DNA of 64,000 nt from an uncultured Fretibacterium sp. (GTDB lineage: Bacteria; Synergistota; Synergistia; Synergistales; Aminobacteriaceae): NCBI RefSeq assembly GCF_938030725.1, contig NZ_CALHIQ010000013.1, forward strand, positions 16,814-80,813, read 5' to 3'. The position numbers and the translations under genes are program-made. How positions within the stretch are numbered: the first letter of the stretch is position 1; every line of letters starts with the position of its first letter. This document shows positions 25,713-34,054 of this stretch, piece after piece. Under the pieces are notes generated by a model. It was not told the origin of the DNA. It ran no database searches and saw only the letters and a program-made list of their open reading frames with translations.

Positions 25713-26903
25713 ATGACTGGATTGGCGCTCACGGAAACTGCCATCAAGGCGGCAAAGCCGAAGGATAAACCCTACATGCTGCGGGACGACCGCGGGCTAT
25801 GGCTGCTTATTGTCCCAGGCGGCGGGAAGTATTGGCGGTTGCGGTATTGGGTTGAGGGGAAAGAGAAGAAGGTATCCCTGGGGACCTACCCCTCCGTCAC
25901 CATCAGGGAGGCGCGAGGACGGCGCGATGCGCTCCACAAATCGCGGGCCGAGGGAGTTGACCCTGCCGAGGCGATGAGGGGCAGGAGGAGCCCTTCTGAA
26001 TCGACCTTCGGGCACATGGCGCGGGAGTGGCTGGACAAGCAAATCCGGGGGGTCTGTACGCCGAGGTACGCCCGTAACGTATTAAGCCGATTGGAGCGTT
26101 TAATCTTCCCGGTTCTCGGAGAGCGAGATATCCGCGAGATAACGGCCCCCGATCTGCTGCGTGTCTTTCGGGATATTGAAGACCAGGATAAGGTCTATTC
26201 GGCCCATCAGGTCTCCAGTTATTGCGGCCGAATCTTTCGGTACGCCGTCGCCACCGGGAGGGCGGAGCGCGACCCTACCGCCGACCTGCGCGGAGCATTG
26301 CAACCCTACAAGGTGGAGCACCGCGCGGCCCTGATCGATCCCGGCAAGATCGTCCAGCTGGTGCGGGCCATGAACGACTTTGACGGGACGCCTGTGGTAC
26401 GGGCGGCTCTCTGGTTCTCCGCCTACACCTTCGCCCGTCCGGGCGAGATTCGCAAGGCGGAATGGACGGAGATCGATCTGGAGGTGGCTGAGTGGCGGAT
26501 CCCCGCCGAGAAGATGAAGATGCGCAGGCCGCATATCGTGCCCCTGGCGAGGCAGGCGGTGCGGCTGCTGTCGGACCTGCGCGGACTGACCGGGCGTGGC
26601 GTCTACGTCTTCCCCAGCCTGCGGTCTGCGAAGGGGACTGTCCCCATGAGCGAGAACACGGTACTGTACGCTCTGCGGCGGATGGGGTTTGACGCCACCG
26701 AGATGACGGCACACGGGTTCCGGGGGATGGCCAGCACGCGGCTGAACGAGATGGGCTGGGCACCGGACGTGATCGAGCGCCAGCTGGCGCACCTGGACGC
26801 GAATAAAGTTCGCGCCGCTTACAACCATGCGGAGTATCTGGCTGAGCGGCGCGAGATGATGCAGGCCTGGGCGGATTGGCTGGAGGGGCTAACTCAGGAG
26901 TAA
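25713..26903 (+). CDS. int: Tyrosine integrase, P4-like
   Basis: This is a 396-residue site-specific recombinase. The N-terminal arm-binding domain (DUF4102 type: LTETAIKAAKPKDKPYMLRD and KKVSLGTYPSVTIREARGR) is typical of P4-like integrases, which favour tRNA genes. The catalytic domain shows FARPGEIRKAEW (first Arg), AHGFRGMASTRL (HxxR), QLAHLDANKVRAAYNHAEYL with the late His/Asn region and the nucleophile Tyr. It catalyses insertion and excision at the tRNA-Gly locus. The start ATG follows AGACAGGAG. The 200 bases after it hold no gene. Confidence 0.94.
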   Translation: MTGLALTETAIKAAKPKDKPYMLRDDRGLWLLIVPGGGKYWRLRYWVEGKEKKVSLGTYPSVTIREARGRRDALHKSRAEGVDPAEAMRGRRSPSESTFGHMAREWLDKQIRGVCTPRYARNVLSRLERLIFPVLGERDIREITAPDLLRVFRDIEDQDKVYSAHQVSSYCGRIFRYAVATGRAERDPTADLRGALQPYKVEHRAALIDPGKIVQLVRAMNDFDGTPVVRAALWFSAYTFARPGEIRKAEWTEIDLEVAEWRIPAEKMKMRRPHIVPLARQAVRLLSDLRGLTGRGVYVFPSLRSAKGTVPMSENTVLYALRRMGFDATEMTAHGFRGMASTRLNEMGWAPDVIERQLAHLDANKVRAAYNHAEYLAERREMMQAWADWLEGLTQE

Positions 26904-27103
26904 ACGGCTCTTTGTTGATGTTGGCTACACGCTGCAGGGGCCGCCGAGGGTAGCCAGCCAGCACCGATAGAGCGAGGCGTTGGAGCTTGGGGCGGGCCCT
27001 TTATTGTTCCCAAGGCGGGATTATGGCGTGACCGGAGGGGGGGCTCAAAGATAAGAGAAAGCTGGTGTTCTACATGGCCTTCTGTGCCAACCCTTTCCCC
27101 AGT

Positions 27104-28750
27104 TTAGTTTAATAAGCCCTGTAAATTCTGTCCCAGGCGCACTGCCAAAATGGCGCGACGTTCTTCCAGGAATTGATCGTAAGAGTCCATCGTCCAAATA
27201 TTGGCATTTGAAGGGATGCCATGCAATCTCAAATAATCATCATTGCATTGTGCAAGGTACCTCTCAGGGAGCGAGTCCCCCTTTGTCAAATTATCTTGTG
27301 GGTCCAAAAGCTCGCAGTTCAAAATGCGGTCGCGGGCATCCTGGTGGTACTTCAATCTGCCGTTCTCCCTGATTCTCTTCAACTTACTGTCAGGGAAAAT
27401 ATGATCTTTGGCAGTCATCTTGTCTGGATTATAGCCAGCTTCTCCCATGTAAAACAAATGAAGCACTAGGTCCGCCAAGGGGGCTTTCATGCTGATATCC
27501 AAAATAGCATCAATACTTACTGACAGTTCCTTGCCGTTCTCTCGACAAAGCCTTTCAATCTCCCTGATATCAAAAGCGGAATTGTGAATGGCATAGCCAA
27601 TAAGCACTCGCATAAAAGCCTGGCTGGGTTTCTTGAATGCTTCCGAAAGAAAGGCCCCAAAAAGAAATGTCCTTGCTTGAGCCTTGATATTCTCCCATTC
27701 GCCCGGATGCGCGTACCGATAGCAAATCAGAATGAGGACTGGATTGAATGACGGCACGTTTTTGCTTCGGATGAAGCTGAAATCGGCGATAAAACGCAGA
27801 ACATCGCAAATAGCAGACCCAATCTCCTTAAACCCCTTTTTTAGGGCTTCCTGGATTTTGGAACTGGCGAATTGTCTTGCATCGTTTTTCCCTCCGCCGG
27901 GCTCCCCGCTCAGCATGGCAAGGCAGGCACGTAAAATAAAGTCCTTGGGCTTTTTATATCCCATCGCGAGGACAGTTTCGTTAAGACGGTTGAACTCCCC
28001 TCTTGCATCTGCCCATTGCCCCTTGATCAAGGCCATCAGCAGGTCAACTTTCTCCAGCACGACCCCCTCGGAATTGGTGCGGACAAAGACCTCGGCGATA
28101 TCATCCAGCCCTATCCCGTCATCAATGCTCAAGGTTTGCAATGGGACATTGGCGAAGGTTTTGAATACGCTATAAAGCTGCATGGCATTCTGTCCCATGC
28201 GAGCTTTTGCCTCTTCATTGAAATGTGAGGGGATTATTCCTTTTTTCATAAGTTCTGTGGGGATGGAGCTTGTCATCCTATAGGGGGTATTCAGGAACTC
28301 CTTGACATTGAGCCATGTTCCCTTTTGAGGCTTCTCAGGCTTGAAGTCAAAAATATAACCAAATTCCCCATCAGGATCGCTGGTAAGGTCAAAGAAAAGT
28401 ACATCCTTGTCATAAGAGCCGTAACGAGCGATATAAAGGCTTTGGAGACGTTGTTGCCCATCAAGGATGTAGCGTCGGCTCACACCATCTTCGCCATCAC
28501 GGATATCCTCATCAAAGTCATAAGCCTTATGGTAGTCCTTTATAAAAGGGCGGTAGCTGATTTTCTCTTTTGTTTCCCAGGCAAGGAGGGTCCCGATGGG
28601 GTAACGCCGCATGAAGGAATCCAGCAGACGGTAGATGCGCTCCTTCTCCCAGACAAAATCCCGCTGAATGTGAGGAAGAAAAATCCCCCCGTTGTTGTCT
28701 TGGTTAATGTTTTTCAGAACGTTCTCTATCGTATCCTGAACGAGCGCCAT
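27104..28750 (-). CDS. DUF262-DUF1524 GmrSD-like protein, candidate phage-exclusion nuclease
   Basis: This 548-residue protein has an N-terminal DUF262 (ParB/Srx-fold) domain: IFLPHIQRDFVWEKERI and YILDGQQRLQSLYI with the DGQQR nucleotide-binding motif at residues 97-101. The C-terminal part has DHIFPDSKLK (His450) followed by NCELLDPQDNLTKG (Asn478, Asn487), resembling the DUF1524 His-Me-finger nuclease. This domain pair makes the GmrSD/BrxU/SspE-type enzymes that attack modified phage DNA. It sits on the minus strand between integrase and repressor, where lysogen-expressed accessory genes are found, and is AT-richer than its neighbours (one 60-base block counts 28 G+C). It probably defends the lysogen. 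Confidence 0.8.
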   Translation of the reverse strand: MALVQDTIENVLKNINQDNNGGIFLPHIQRDFVWEKERIYRLLDSFMRRYPIGTLLAWETKEKISYRPFIKDYHKAYDFDEDIRDGEDGVSRRYILDGQQRLQSLYIARYGSYDKDVLFFDLTSDPDGEFGYIFDFKPEKPQKGTWLNVKEFLNTPYRMTSSIPTELMKKGIIPSHFNEEAKARMGQNAMQLYSVFKTFANVPLQTLSIDDGIGLDDIAEVFVRTNSEGVVLEKVDLLMALIKGQWADARGEFNRLNETVLAMGYKKPKDFILRACLAMLSGEPGGGKNDARQFASSKIQEALKKGFKEIGSAICDVLRFIADFSFIRSKNVPSFNPVLILICYRYAHPGEWENIKAQARTFLFGAFLSEAFKKPSQAFMRVLIGYAIHNSAFDIREIERLCRENGKELSVSIDAILDISMKAPLADLVLHLFYMGEAGYNPDKMTAKDHIFPDSKLKRIRENGRLKYHQDARDRILNCELLDPQDNLTKGDSLPERYLAQCNDDYLRLHGIPSNANIWTMDSYDQFLEERRAILAVRLGQNLQGLLN

Positions 28751-28776
28751 GATTACCCACCCTTCCTTGTCCTAGC

Positions 28777-29589
28777 TCACCACAACCCCGTCACGCGCTC
28801 CGCCTTCGGAAGCCGCAGCAGAACCTTCCCCAAGATGCCGAACTCGACGCCTTCATCCGTGAGATCGACGAGGATTTCCTCGTAATCTTTGTTGAGCGCG
28901 CGAAGCAGCACCTTGTCATTCCCTTCAAAGAGCACGCCTCGAACCATCAGGCGCCCCTCATATTTCACGAGCCCAATGTCTCCGTTGGATAGCTTGACAT
29001 CTACAAAAAGCACCCAATCGCCGTCGTAGATACGCGGCTCCATGCTGTTCCCCTCAACGGCAATAACACGAATCCCGTTATCCCCCACCTGCCAGGAATA
29101 GCCGTTGACCATGTAAAACGGGACAGGACACTGTCCAATCTCTTCCCACACCACATCTTCAGCGTAGGCATTGCCTCTGCCGCAACAGGCTTTTACGTGG
29201 GGACCCACCACTGGCACCCAGGCAACAGGTACCTCATGGGCGTTAGATTCTGGCAATACATTGCGACTTAAAAGGCTCCCCTTTTTTGACGTGGAAAGAT
29301 ACGCAAACGCTGCTGGCGAAAAAGGGCGCTTATTCCCATCAACTTCAGGACCATCTCCAAGGATGGTCGTATAACGCTTCGGGTCATCTGTTTCGCCAAG
29401 AAGATATGCCGTCGACGTTTTAAGAGCTTGGGCTAGCTTTGATAATGAAGTCCCCCTTGGCATCAACTCCCCACGTTCCCATCGGGCGACCGTGTTAGAG
29501 TGCATGCCGATAGCGCTCGCCAGTTCTTCCTGAGATTGGCTTAGGCCTTCTCTTAGAAGTTTTATGCGGTCCCCTACCATAAAAGTCAC
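28777..29589 (-). CDS. CI-like repressor with LexA/S24 domain, catalytic Lys replaced by Arg
   Basis: This 270-residue protein has an XRE HTH at residues 6-62 (QSQEELASAIG, then SNTVARWERGE) and a C-terminal S24 peptidase fold. A possible self-cleavage bond, Cys-Gly, is at 136-137; Ser182 lies in VEGNSMEPRIYDGDWV. The position of the general-base Lys (TVKR in LexA) aligns with Arg217 in LMVRGV. If the alignment is right, RecA-stimulated autocleavage should be impaired. It is transcribed leftward from the operator region it presumably binds, together with the DUF262 gene 26 bases downstream. Confidence 0.88.
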   Translation of the reverse strand: MTFMVGDRIKLLREGLSQSQEELASAIGMHSNTVARWERGELMPRGTSLSKLAQALKTSTAYLLGETDDPKRYTTILGDGPEVDGNKRPFSPAAFAYLSTSKKGSLLSRNVLPESNAHEVPVAWVPVVGPHVKACCGRGNAYAEDVVWEEIGQCPVPFYMVNGYSWQVGDNGIRVIAVEGNSMEPRIYDGDWVLFVDVKLSNGDIGLVKYEGRLMVRGVLFEGNDKVLLRALNKDYEEILVDLTDEGVEFGILGKVLLRLPKAERVTGLW

Positions 29590-29604
29590 GCTCCTCCTTA
29601 ATTA

Positions 29605-29708
29605 ACTATACGAAAAAGGCTAGAAGATGGCAAGAACGTACTCGGATAACTTTCTGCTCATTTTCGTATAGATTTGTATTGACATTCCTATACGTATTAG
29701 GATAGAAT
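29605..29708. promoter_or_regulatory. Prophage immunity region: divergent promoters and operators
   Basis: Rightward promoter: TTGACA 29679-29684, 18-base spacer, TAGAAT 29703-29708. Leftward promoter (minus strand): TTGCCA at 29628-29633, 17-base spacer, TATAGT at 29605-29610. Operator-like sites share CTATACG: CTATACGAAAA at 29606-29616, its exact inverse at 29661-29671, and the near-palindrome CCTATACGTATTAGG at 29687-29701. The first covers the leftward -10 and the last sits inside the rightward promoter spacer, as expected for a CI/Cro switch. Confidence 0.75.
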
Positions 29709-29743
29709 ACTCGCATGGGATACATCCGGATTGAAAGGTTGGT

Positions 29744-30193
29744 GTGAGAGAGGTGAGATTTCTTGGAAGGATTCGCCAAGCAAAAGGGTTGACACAAGCA
29801 GAACTTGCAGAAAAGGTTGGGGTGGGAGTAAACAGCATTGCAAGGTACGAACGCAATGAGATGACCCCATCGTTAACGGTGGGACACACGATTGCCGAGG
29901 TCTTGGGTGTTTCTGTCGATGAACTGCTGCGGGGCCCGGCGGAGGAGAAGTGGGTGCTGGAGATCAAGGTTGCGGATTCGAAGGAGGAGGTGATCGACAT
30001 GACGGGAACGATGCCGTGCGTGGCCGCCATCACGGGGACGCAGAGCGGGGCGAACCTGCAGCTGAGCGCGAAGTGGGAGACGTTTCGGGACGACGCGAAG
30101 TTCCAGGATTTTATCGACCAGGTGACCCGGGCGCGGGGCCTGCTGCTGGAGATGGGAGCAGGGATGGAAAAGCTGAAGGAGGTGGGGGCGTAA
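29744..30193 (+). CDS. Cro-like XRE regulator
   Basis: This protein of about 149 residues begins at GTG 29744 (GTG 29753 is an alternative). The HTH occupies residues 5-62: FLGRIRQAKGLTQAELAEKV, then VNSIARYERNEM and LGVSVDELL. It is the first rightward gene after the immunity region, so it is probably the Cro-equivalent repressor that favours lytic growth. The C-terminal 85 residues have no recognisable domain and are GC-richer than the HTH, suggesting a mosaic join. A short hairpin follows the stop. Confidence 0.83.
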   Translation: MREVRFLGRIRQAKGLTQAELAEKVGVGVNSIARYERNEMTPSLTVGHTIAEVLGVSVDELLRGPAEEKWVLEIKVADSKEEVIDMTGTMPCVAAITGTQSGANLQLSAKWETFRDDAKFQDFIDQVTRARGLLLEMGAGMEKLKEVGA

Positions 30194-30196
30194 GAG

Positions 30197-30221
30197 AAAT
30201 AGCCCCACGAGGGGGCTATTT
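30197..30221 (+). terminator. Hairpin after the Cro-like gene
   Basis: AAATAGCCCC and GGGGCTATTT form a perfect 10-bp stem around ACGAG. The T-run is only three bases, so termination may be partial and open to antitermination. Confidence 0.55.
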
Positions 30222-30267
30222 CTTGAACAGATCGGAGTGGGTTCCGGTAGTTAGGAGGTATTTCTAC

Positions 30268-30558
30268 ATGGAGGGTGAGTTGACCCTACGGCTGAGCCCG
30301 AAGGATATCAACGCAATAGCGGACCGGGTTTGCGAAAAGATGCTCCCAGCTCTGCGCGTGCCGGAGCCCGCCGCGAGCCCGGAAGACTTGATGACCGCCA
30401 GGGAGGTGCAGGCGTTCCTGAAGATCAAGCCGAGCGCCTTCTACGAGTGGCTCAAGAACAAGACGATCCCAGAGGGGATTCGCATAGGGCCGAAGGAGCG
30501 CCGGTGGGCACGCGGGGATATCTTGAGCCTTGTGAAGAAGAGGGAGGAGCTGGCATGA
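30268..30558 (+). CDS. AlpA/excisionase-like HTH protein
   Basis: This is a 96-residue protein. Residues 44-95 form a MerR/AlpA-type helix-turn-helix: LMTAREVQAFLKIKPSAFYE, then IPEGIRIGPKERRWARGDI. Such small proteins act as excisionases or transcription activators. ATG 30268 follows AGGAGG. It could be the Xis of this phage, though it is not next to int. Confidence 0.72.
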   Translation: MEGELTLRLSPKDINAIADRVCEKMLPALRVPEPAASPEDLMTAREVQAFLKIKPSAFYEWLKNKTIPEGIRIGPKERRWARGDILSLVKKREELA

Positions 30559-30677
30559 AATGGACGTGGCCGTACATCCTGCAGCAAGTCGTGCTCCTCG
30601 GCGCCTGGGGCTGGCTGATGCGGACGGCCTGGCGCGAGGTGCGGGAGATATTGCGGGAGGGAGAAACAGAGGAATGA
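30555..30677 (+). CDS. Small single-pass membrane protein
   Basis: This 40-residue open frame overlaps the HTH gene stop by ATGA and the next start by 4 bases, with AGGGAGGAG upstream. A hydrophobic stretch (YILQQVVLLGAWGWLM) is followed by an acidic/basic tail. Tight coupling supports translation. Small phage membrane proteins in the early region sometimes block superinfection or alter host signalling; the function here is unknown. Confidence 0.55.
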   Translation: MKWTWPYILQQVVLLGAWGWLMRTAWREVREILREGETEE

Positions 30678-30859
30678 GCACCAAGAAGAAGTTTTCTATC
30701 ACCCTCACGGACAGCGATGAGCAGCGGGTACGGCTCGCTGCGGCGCTGGAAGCAGCCTACATGGTGCTGAAGCCACAGAAATCCCGATTCGAAGATTATG
30801 TAGATGCGGTGACACTCGCACGCGCAGCCCTCGCGAAAGCGCGGGGAGAGGTGGAATAA
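30674..30859 (+). CDS. Hypothetical early phage protein, 61 residues
   Basis: A soluble, mixed-charge protein beginning MSTKKKFSITLTDSDEQRV and mostly helical. It is coupled to the preceding small membrane gene. No family recognised. A hairpin follows its stop. Confidence 0.55.
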   Translation: MSTKKKFSITLTDSDEQRVRLAAALEAAYMVLKPQKSRFEDYVDAVTLARAALAKARGEVE

Positions 30860-30888
30860 GAAAAGCCCCTCTGCCAAGGGGCCTTTCC
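30860..30888 (+). terminator. Hairpin after early small genes
   Basis: AAAGCCCC pairs with GGGGCCTTT (one bulged C) around TCTGCCAA. It is weak and may be regulatory. Confidence 0.35.
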
Positions 30889-30911
30889 AAAGAAAAGAGG
30901 GTTAATGACAA

Positions 30912-31121
30912 ATGGATTTTACCACAGGCCGGACATATCGGTTCGTATCGCGCAAGGGTTGGAAAACGCGGGAGGTCGACTCCACGAAAAAACCCAAGAA
31001 GTTGACCTACCTCCGGCACGTCGGGGAGGTCGACCTCTTTCGGCACCCTACGGCGGGTTGGCTGGAGGGCTTCACGCTGAGGCAGGCCGAGGATTATGAG
31101 ATTACGGAGGTACGGACGTGA
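30912..31121 (+). CDS. Hypothetical early phage protein, 69 residues
   Basis: A basic protein starting MDFTTGRTYRFVSRKGWK, overlapping the next gene by 4 bases (GTGA). Predicted mixed beta/alpha; no family recognised. The purine-rich sequence before ATG 30912 gives a fair ribosome site. Confidence 0.55.
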   Translation: MDFTTGRTYRFVSRKGWKTREVDSTKKPKKLTYLRHVGEVDLFRHPTAGWLEGFTLRQAEDYEITEVRT

Positions 31122-31330
31122 TCGACATCATCCTGGAGCTCTTGAACGACGATGACTTTCTTCGCCGATTTTGTGAGGATTGCCCGTTCGCAGCTCGAGG
31201 GACGCCGGACGACTTCTGCCCGGCCGATGGCTGCCCGACGGAGCCTGAATGCCTCCGACGCGAGAGATTCAGGCTGGTCGAAGACGCTGCGGAGGAGGCC
31301 TATAGGGTGATAAGGGAGGCGGTGGCGTGA
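31118..31330 (+). CDS. Hypothetical Cys-rich early phage protein, 70 residues
   Basis: Begins with GTG 31118 overlapping the previous stop and ends overlapping the exonuclease start. Cysteines in FCEDCPF, FCPADGCP and ECLRR could bind a metal ion. No family recognised. Confidence 0.55.
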   Translation: MIDIILELLNDDDFLRRFCEDCPFAARGTPDDFCPADGCPTEPECLRRERFRLVEDAAEEAYRVIREAVA

Positions 31331-32238
31331 TGGAGCGCGAGCAGTGGCTTGAGGAACGGCGCAAGGGGATCGGCGGCAGCGACGCCGCGAAGGTAATGGG
31401 GCTCTCCAGGTGGGGCGGTCCGTTCTCGGTCTACCAGGACAAAGTGAACGGCGTCAAAGCTCCGGTCGATTCGGAGGCGGTTCACTTCGGCAACGTCCTG
31501 GAGGACGTTGTGGCCCAGGAGTTCTCCCGCCGCGAGGGCGTGAAGGTTCGCCGGCGCAACTCCATGACCTTCAGTGAGGAATACCCCTTCATGATGGCGA
31601 ACATAGACCGCGAGCTGGTCGGGGCAAAGATCGGCCTTGAGTGCAAGACGGCCAGCGCCTACAAAAGTGGGGAATGGGAGGGCGACGAGCTCCCCGACGA
31701 GTATTACGTCCAGGTGCAGCACTATTGCTCCGTGATGGACTGGGAAGGCTGCTGGATCGCCTGCCTGATCGGCGGGCAGAGGTTCGTTTACAAATACGTC
31801 CCGCGCAACGAGAGTTTCATCGGCGACATGATCGCTCAGGAGCGGGATTTTTGGGAGGGGCACGTCATCCCACAGAACCCGCCGCCCATCGGGCTGTTTG
31901 ACGAGAACATCGTGGGACTCATGGGACAGGAGGATCGGACCGTTTTGGAGCCGACCCCGGAGGACATGGAACTGGCGCGGGAACTTTCTGGAGTCCGAGC
32001 TGCCTACGGAGAATTGGAGACCCGAAAGAAAGCTCTGGAGCTGGTCCTTAAGGGGCGGATTGGTGAGCATCTTGGGCTTGACGGAATAGCGACGTGGAAT
32101 ACGACGAGGCCCTCCCTTGTAACGGACTGGGAAGCCGTGGCGAAGGAGCTCGCCCCGTCGGCGGAGCTGATCGAGAAGCACACGACGAGAAAAGAAGGAA
32201 TCCGGCGGTTCCTTTTCAAATTCAAGGAGGCGGTATAA
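31330..32238 (+). CDS. YqaJ-family phage recombination exonuclease
   Basis: This 302-residue protein belongs to the YqaJ/lambda-exonuclease class. RRKGIGGSDAAKVMGLSRW is the family N-terminal signature; ANIDRELVGAKIGLECKTAS contains the catalytic Asp and Glu-x-Lys of the PD-(D/E)XK core; YVQVQHYCSVMDW follows. It degrades the 5' strand of double-stranded ends to make single strands for the RecT annealase encoded next. It is adjacent to recT with no gap. Confidence 0.9.
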   Translation: MEREQWLEERRKGIGGSDAAKVMGLSRWGGPFSVYQDKVNGVKAPVDSEAVHFGNVLEDVVAQEFSRREGVKVRRRNSMTFSEEYPFMMANIDRELVGAKIGLECKTASAYKSGEWEGDELPDEYYVQVQHYCSVMDWEGCWIACLIGGQRFVYKYVPRNESFIGDMIAQERDFWEGHVIPQNPPPIGLFDENIVGLMGQEDRTVLEPTPEDMELARELSGVRAAYGELETRKKALELVLKGRIGEHLGLDGIATWNTTRPSLVTDWEAVAKELAPSAELIEKHTTRKEGIRRFLFKFKEAV

Positions 32239-33540
32239 ATGGCGACAACGAACGGTATTACCCCGGCAGAACTGAACAGGAAGCTGGCGACCCCCGGCGC
32301 GGAGCTTAGCAAGGTGGAGTTCAAGCAGGCCGTGACTAATTTCAAGTCCGAGATCGAGGCAGCGCTCCCCGTGCACCTCAAGCGGAACGCGGAGAAGTAC
32401 GCCCGCCAGGCCATGACCCTGTTTTCGCAGAACCCCAAGCTCCAGAAGTGCACGGGGGTAACGATTCTGTCAGCCCTGATGACGGCCTCCGCCCTTGGGT
32501 TGGATCTGACGCCACAGCTGGGGCAGTGTTTCATTATCCCCTACGACAACAAGAAAAAGACCGCGAGGGGTTGGGAGATCGTCACAGAGGCGCAGTTTCA
32601 ACTTGGGTACCGTGGCGCTATCGTTTTGGCTCAACGATCCGGGGAGTTGCTCCGCATCCAAGCCGATGTCGTGTGTGAGCTGGATAGGTTCCGCTACGCC
32701 AAGGGGCTCAACCCAATATTGGAGCACGAGGAGAGTATCGAGGAGAACCGTGGTCGGATCATATACGTCTACGCGGTAGCAAACTTCAAGAACGGCGGAT
32801 ATGCCTTCGAGGTTTGGCCCGTGGCGAAGGTCATTGCTCACGCCAAAAAGTTCTCCAAGAGCTTCTACAAGCGGGACTATAAGACCGGGAAAACCGTCGA
32901 GAACGACAAGAGCCCATGGCATACTGATTTTGAGGGCATGGCCAAAAAGACGCTGATCCTGGCAATCTGGAAGTACCTCCCACTCTCGACGGAGCTGATG
33001 CTTGTGCAGGACAACGACAACACGATCAAGCGCGATCTGGGGGACATCGCATCGGAGAAGGACATCATCACCGTCACCCCATCTCTTGCGGAGGACGAGG
33101 ATGATGCCATTGAGTTCGAGAAGGAGGAGGTTCTTACCCCGCAGCCTGCTCTTGCGCCGATCGACCCTATCCCCGTGGAGCCCGACGCTCCGGCATTCCC
33201 GGTGGAGGAGCCTGCCCCCACGGAGCCGAGTGGCGCCCCAGAACCCCTGGACGACCACAAGCAGGAAGCGCCCAAGAAGCCCAAGCCTTTCTCCGAGCTG
33301 GAGAAACTGCGGGCCGAGGTGGAGTCCATCATGGGCCCGGATGGGTTGGACTACACCGCAGGAGAGCGGGCGGAGTTCTTCTTCCAGCACGGAGGGGATA
33401 CCGAACTGGTGAACATCAAGCCCAATGGGCTGGCGAAGATTCTTTCCGAGGCGCGGAAAGCGCTGCAGAAGAAGGATGCCGAGACCGCGGCTCACGTCCC
33501 CGACGTGCCGCATGACGAGGTGATGGACCTGTTCAGGTAG
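32239..33540 (+). CDS. recT: RecT-family single-strand annealing protein
   Basis: This is a 433-residue protein. The RecT core (residues 30-270) includes AMTLFSQNPKLQKCTGVTIL, ASALGLDLTPQLGQCFIIPY and QFQLGYRGAIVLAQRSG. The tail from about 290 is acidic and proline-rich and is longer than in standalone RecT (about 270). RecT pairs ssDNA made by the YqaJ exonuclease, giving RecA-independent phage recombination. Confidence 0.92.
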   Translation: MATTNGITPAELNRKLATPGAELSKVEFKQAVTNFKSEIEAALPVHLKRNAEKYARQAMTLFSQNPKLQKCTGVTILSALMTASALGLDLTPQLGQCFIIPYDNKKKTARGWEIVTEAQFQLGYRGAIVLAQRSGELLRIQADVVCELDRFRYAKGLNPILEHEESIEENRGRIIYVYAVANFKNGGYAFEVWPVAKVIAHAKKFSKSFYKRDYKTGKTVENDKSPWHTDFEGMAKKTLILAIWKYLPLSTELMLVQDNDNTIKRDLGDIASEKDIITVTPSLAEDEDDAIEFEKEEVLTPQPALAPIDPIPVEPDAPAFPVEEPAPTEPSGAPEPLDDHKQEAPKKPKPFSELEKLRAEVESIMGPDGLDYTAGERAEFFFQHGGDTELVNIKPNGLAKILSEARKALQKKDAETAAHVPDVPHDEVMDLFR

Positions 33541-33550
33541 GCGGATATTC

Positions 33551-33587
33551 CCGAGTGGTTATTTCTGTTTTGGAAACAACCACTCGG
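33551..33587 (+). repeat. Inverted repeat between recT and dUTPase genes
   Basis: CCGAGTGGTT and AACCACTCGG form a perfect 10-bp stem with a 17-base loop. No T-run follows, so it may be an mRNA stabiliser, processing site or operator. Confidence 0.5.
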
Positions 33588-33616
33588 TATAAACAAGAAA
33601 AAAGGAGATGGAGGGT

Positions 33617-34051
33617 ATGACCTTGAAGGCCCTGAAATGCAAAGTGACCGCCCCGAAATACACCCCGACCCGCGCCCACCACGGAGACGCCGGGCTTGAC
33701 CTGAAAGCCGCCGAAAACGCCCTGCTGTACCCCGGAGATCGCCAGGCCGTCGATACCGGCGTGAGCGTGGAGATCCCGGACGGATATGTCGGCTTGGTCT
33801 GTGCCCGAAGCGGCAATGCGGCTCGGCGCGGTATCGGCATTGTGAACGGCGTCGGTGTTATCGACTCCGGGTATCGCGGCACAATCAACGCCATCCTCAT
33901 CAATCACGGGCGGGACAACGTGACGATCAGCCGCGGGGATCGAATCGCTCAGCTCCTGATTGTTCCCATCGAAACGCCGGACGTTGAGATCGTGGACAGA
34001 CTTTCGGACTCCGATCGCGGAACTGGCGGGCTTGGTAGCTCCGGGAGGTAG
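33617..34051 (+). CDS. dut: dUTP diphosphatase
   Basis: This is a trimeric dUTPase of about 144 residues that hydrolyses dUTP to dUMP and PPi. Motif 1 GDAGLDLKA, motif 2 ARSGNAARRGI, motif 3 NGVGVIDSGYRGTI (Asp and Tyr), motif 4 RGDRIAQLLI and the C-terminal motif 5 RGTGGLGSSG are all present. ATG 33617 is preferred, as AAGGAGATGGAGGG supplies the ribosome site; ATG 33608 lies inside it. Confidence 0.92.
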   Translation: MTLKALKCKVTAPKYTPTRAHHGDAGLDLKAAENALLYPGDRQAVDTGVSVEIPDGYVGLVCARSGNAARRGIGIVNGVGVIDSGYRGTINAILINHGRDNVTISRGDRIAQLLIVPIETPDVEIVDRLSDSDRGTGGLGSSGR

Positions 34052-34054
34052 ACG

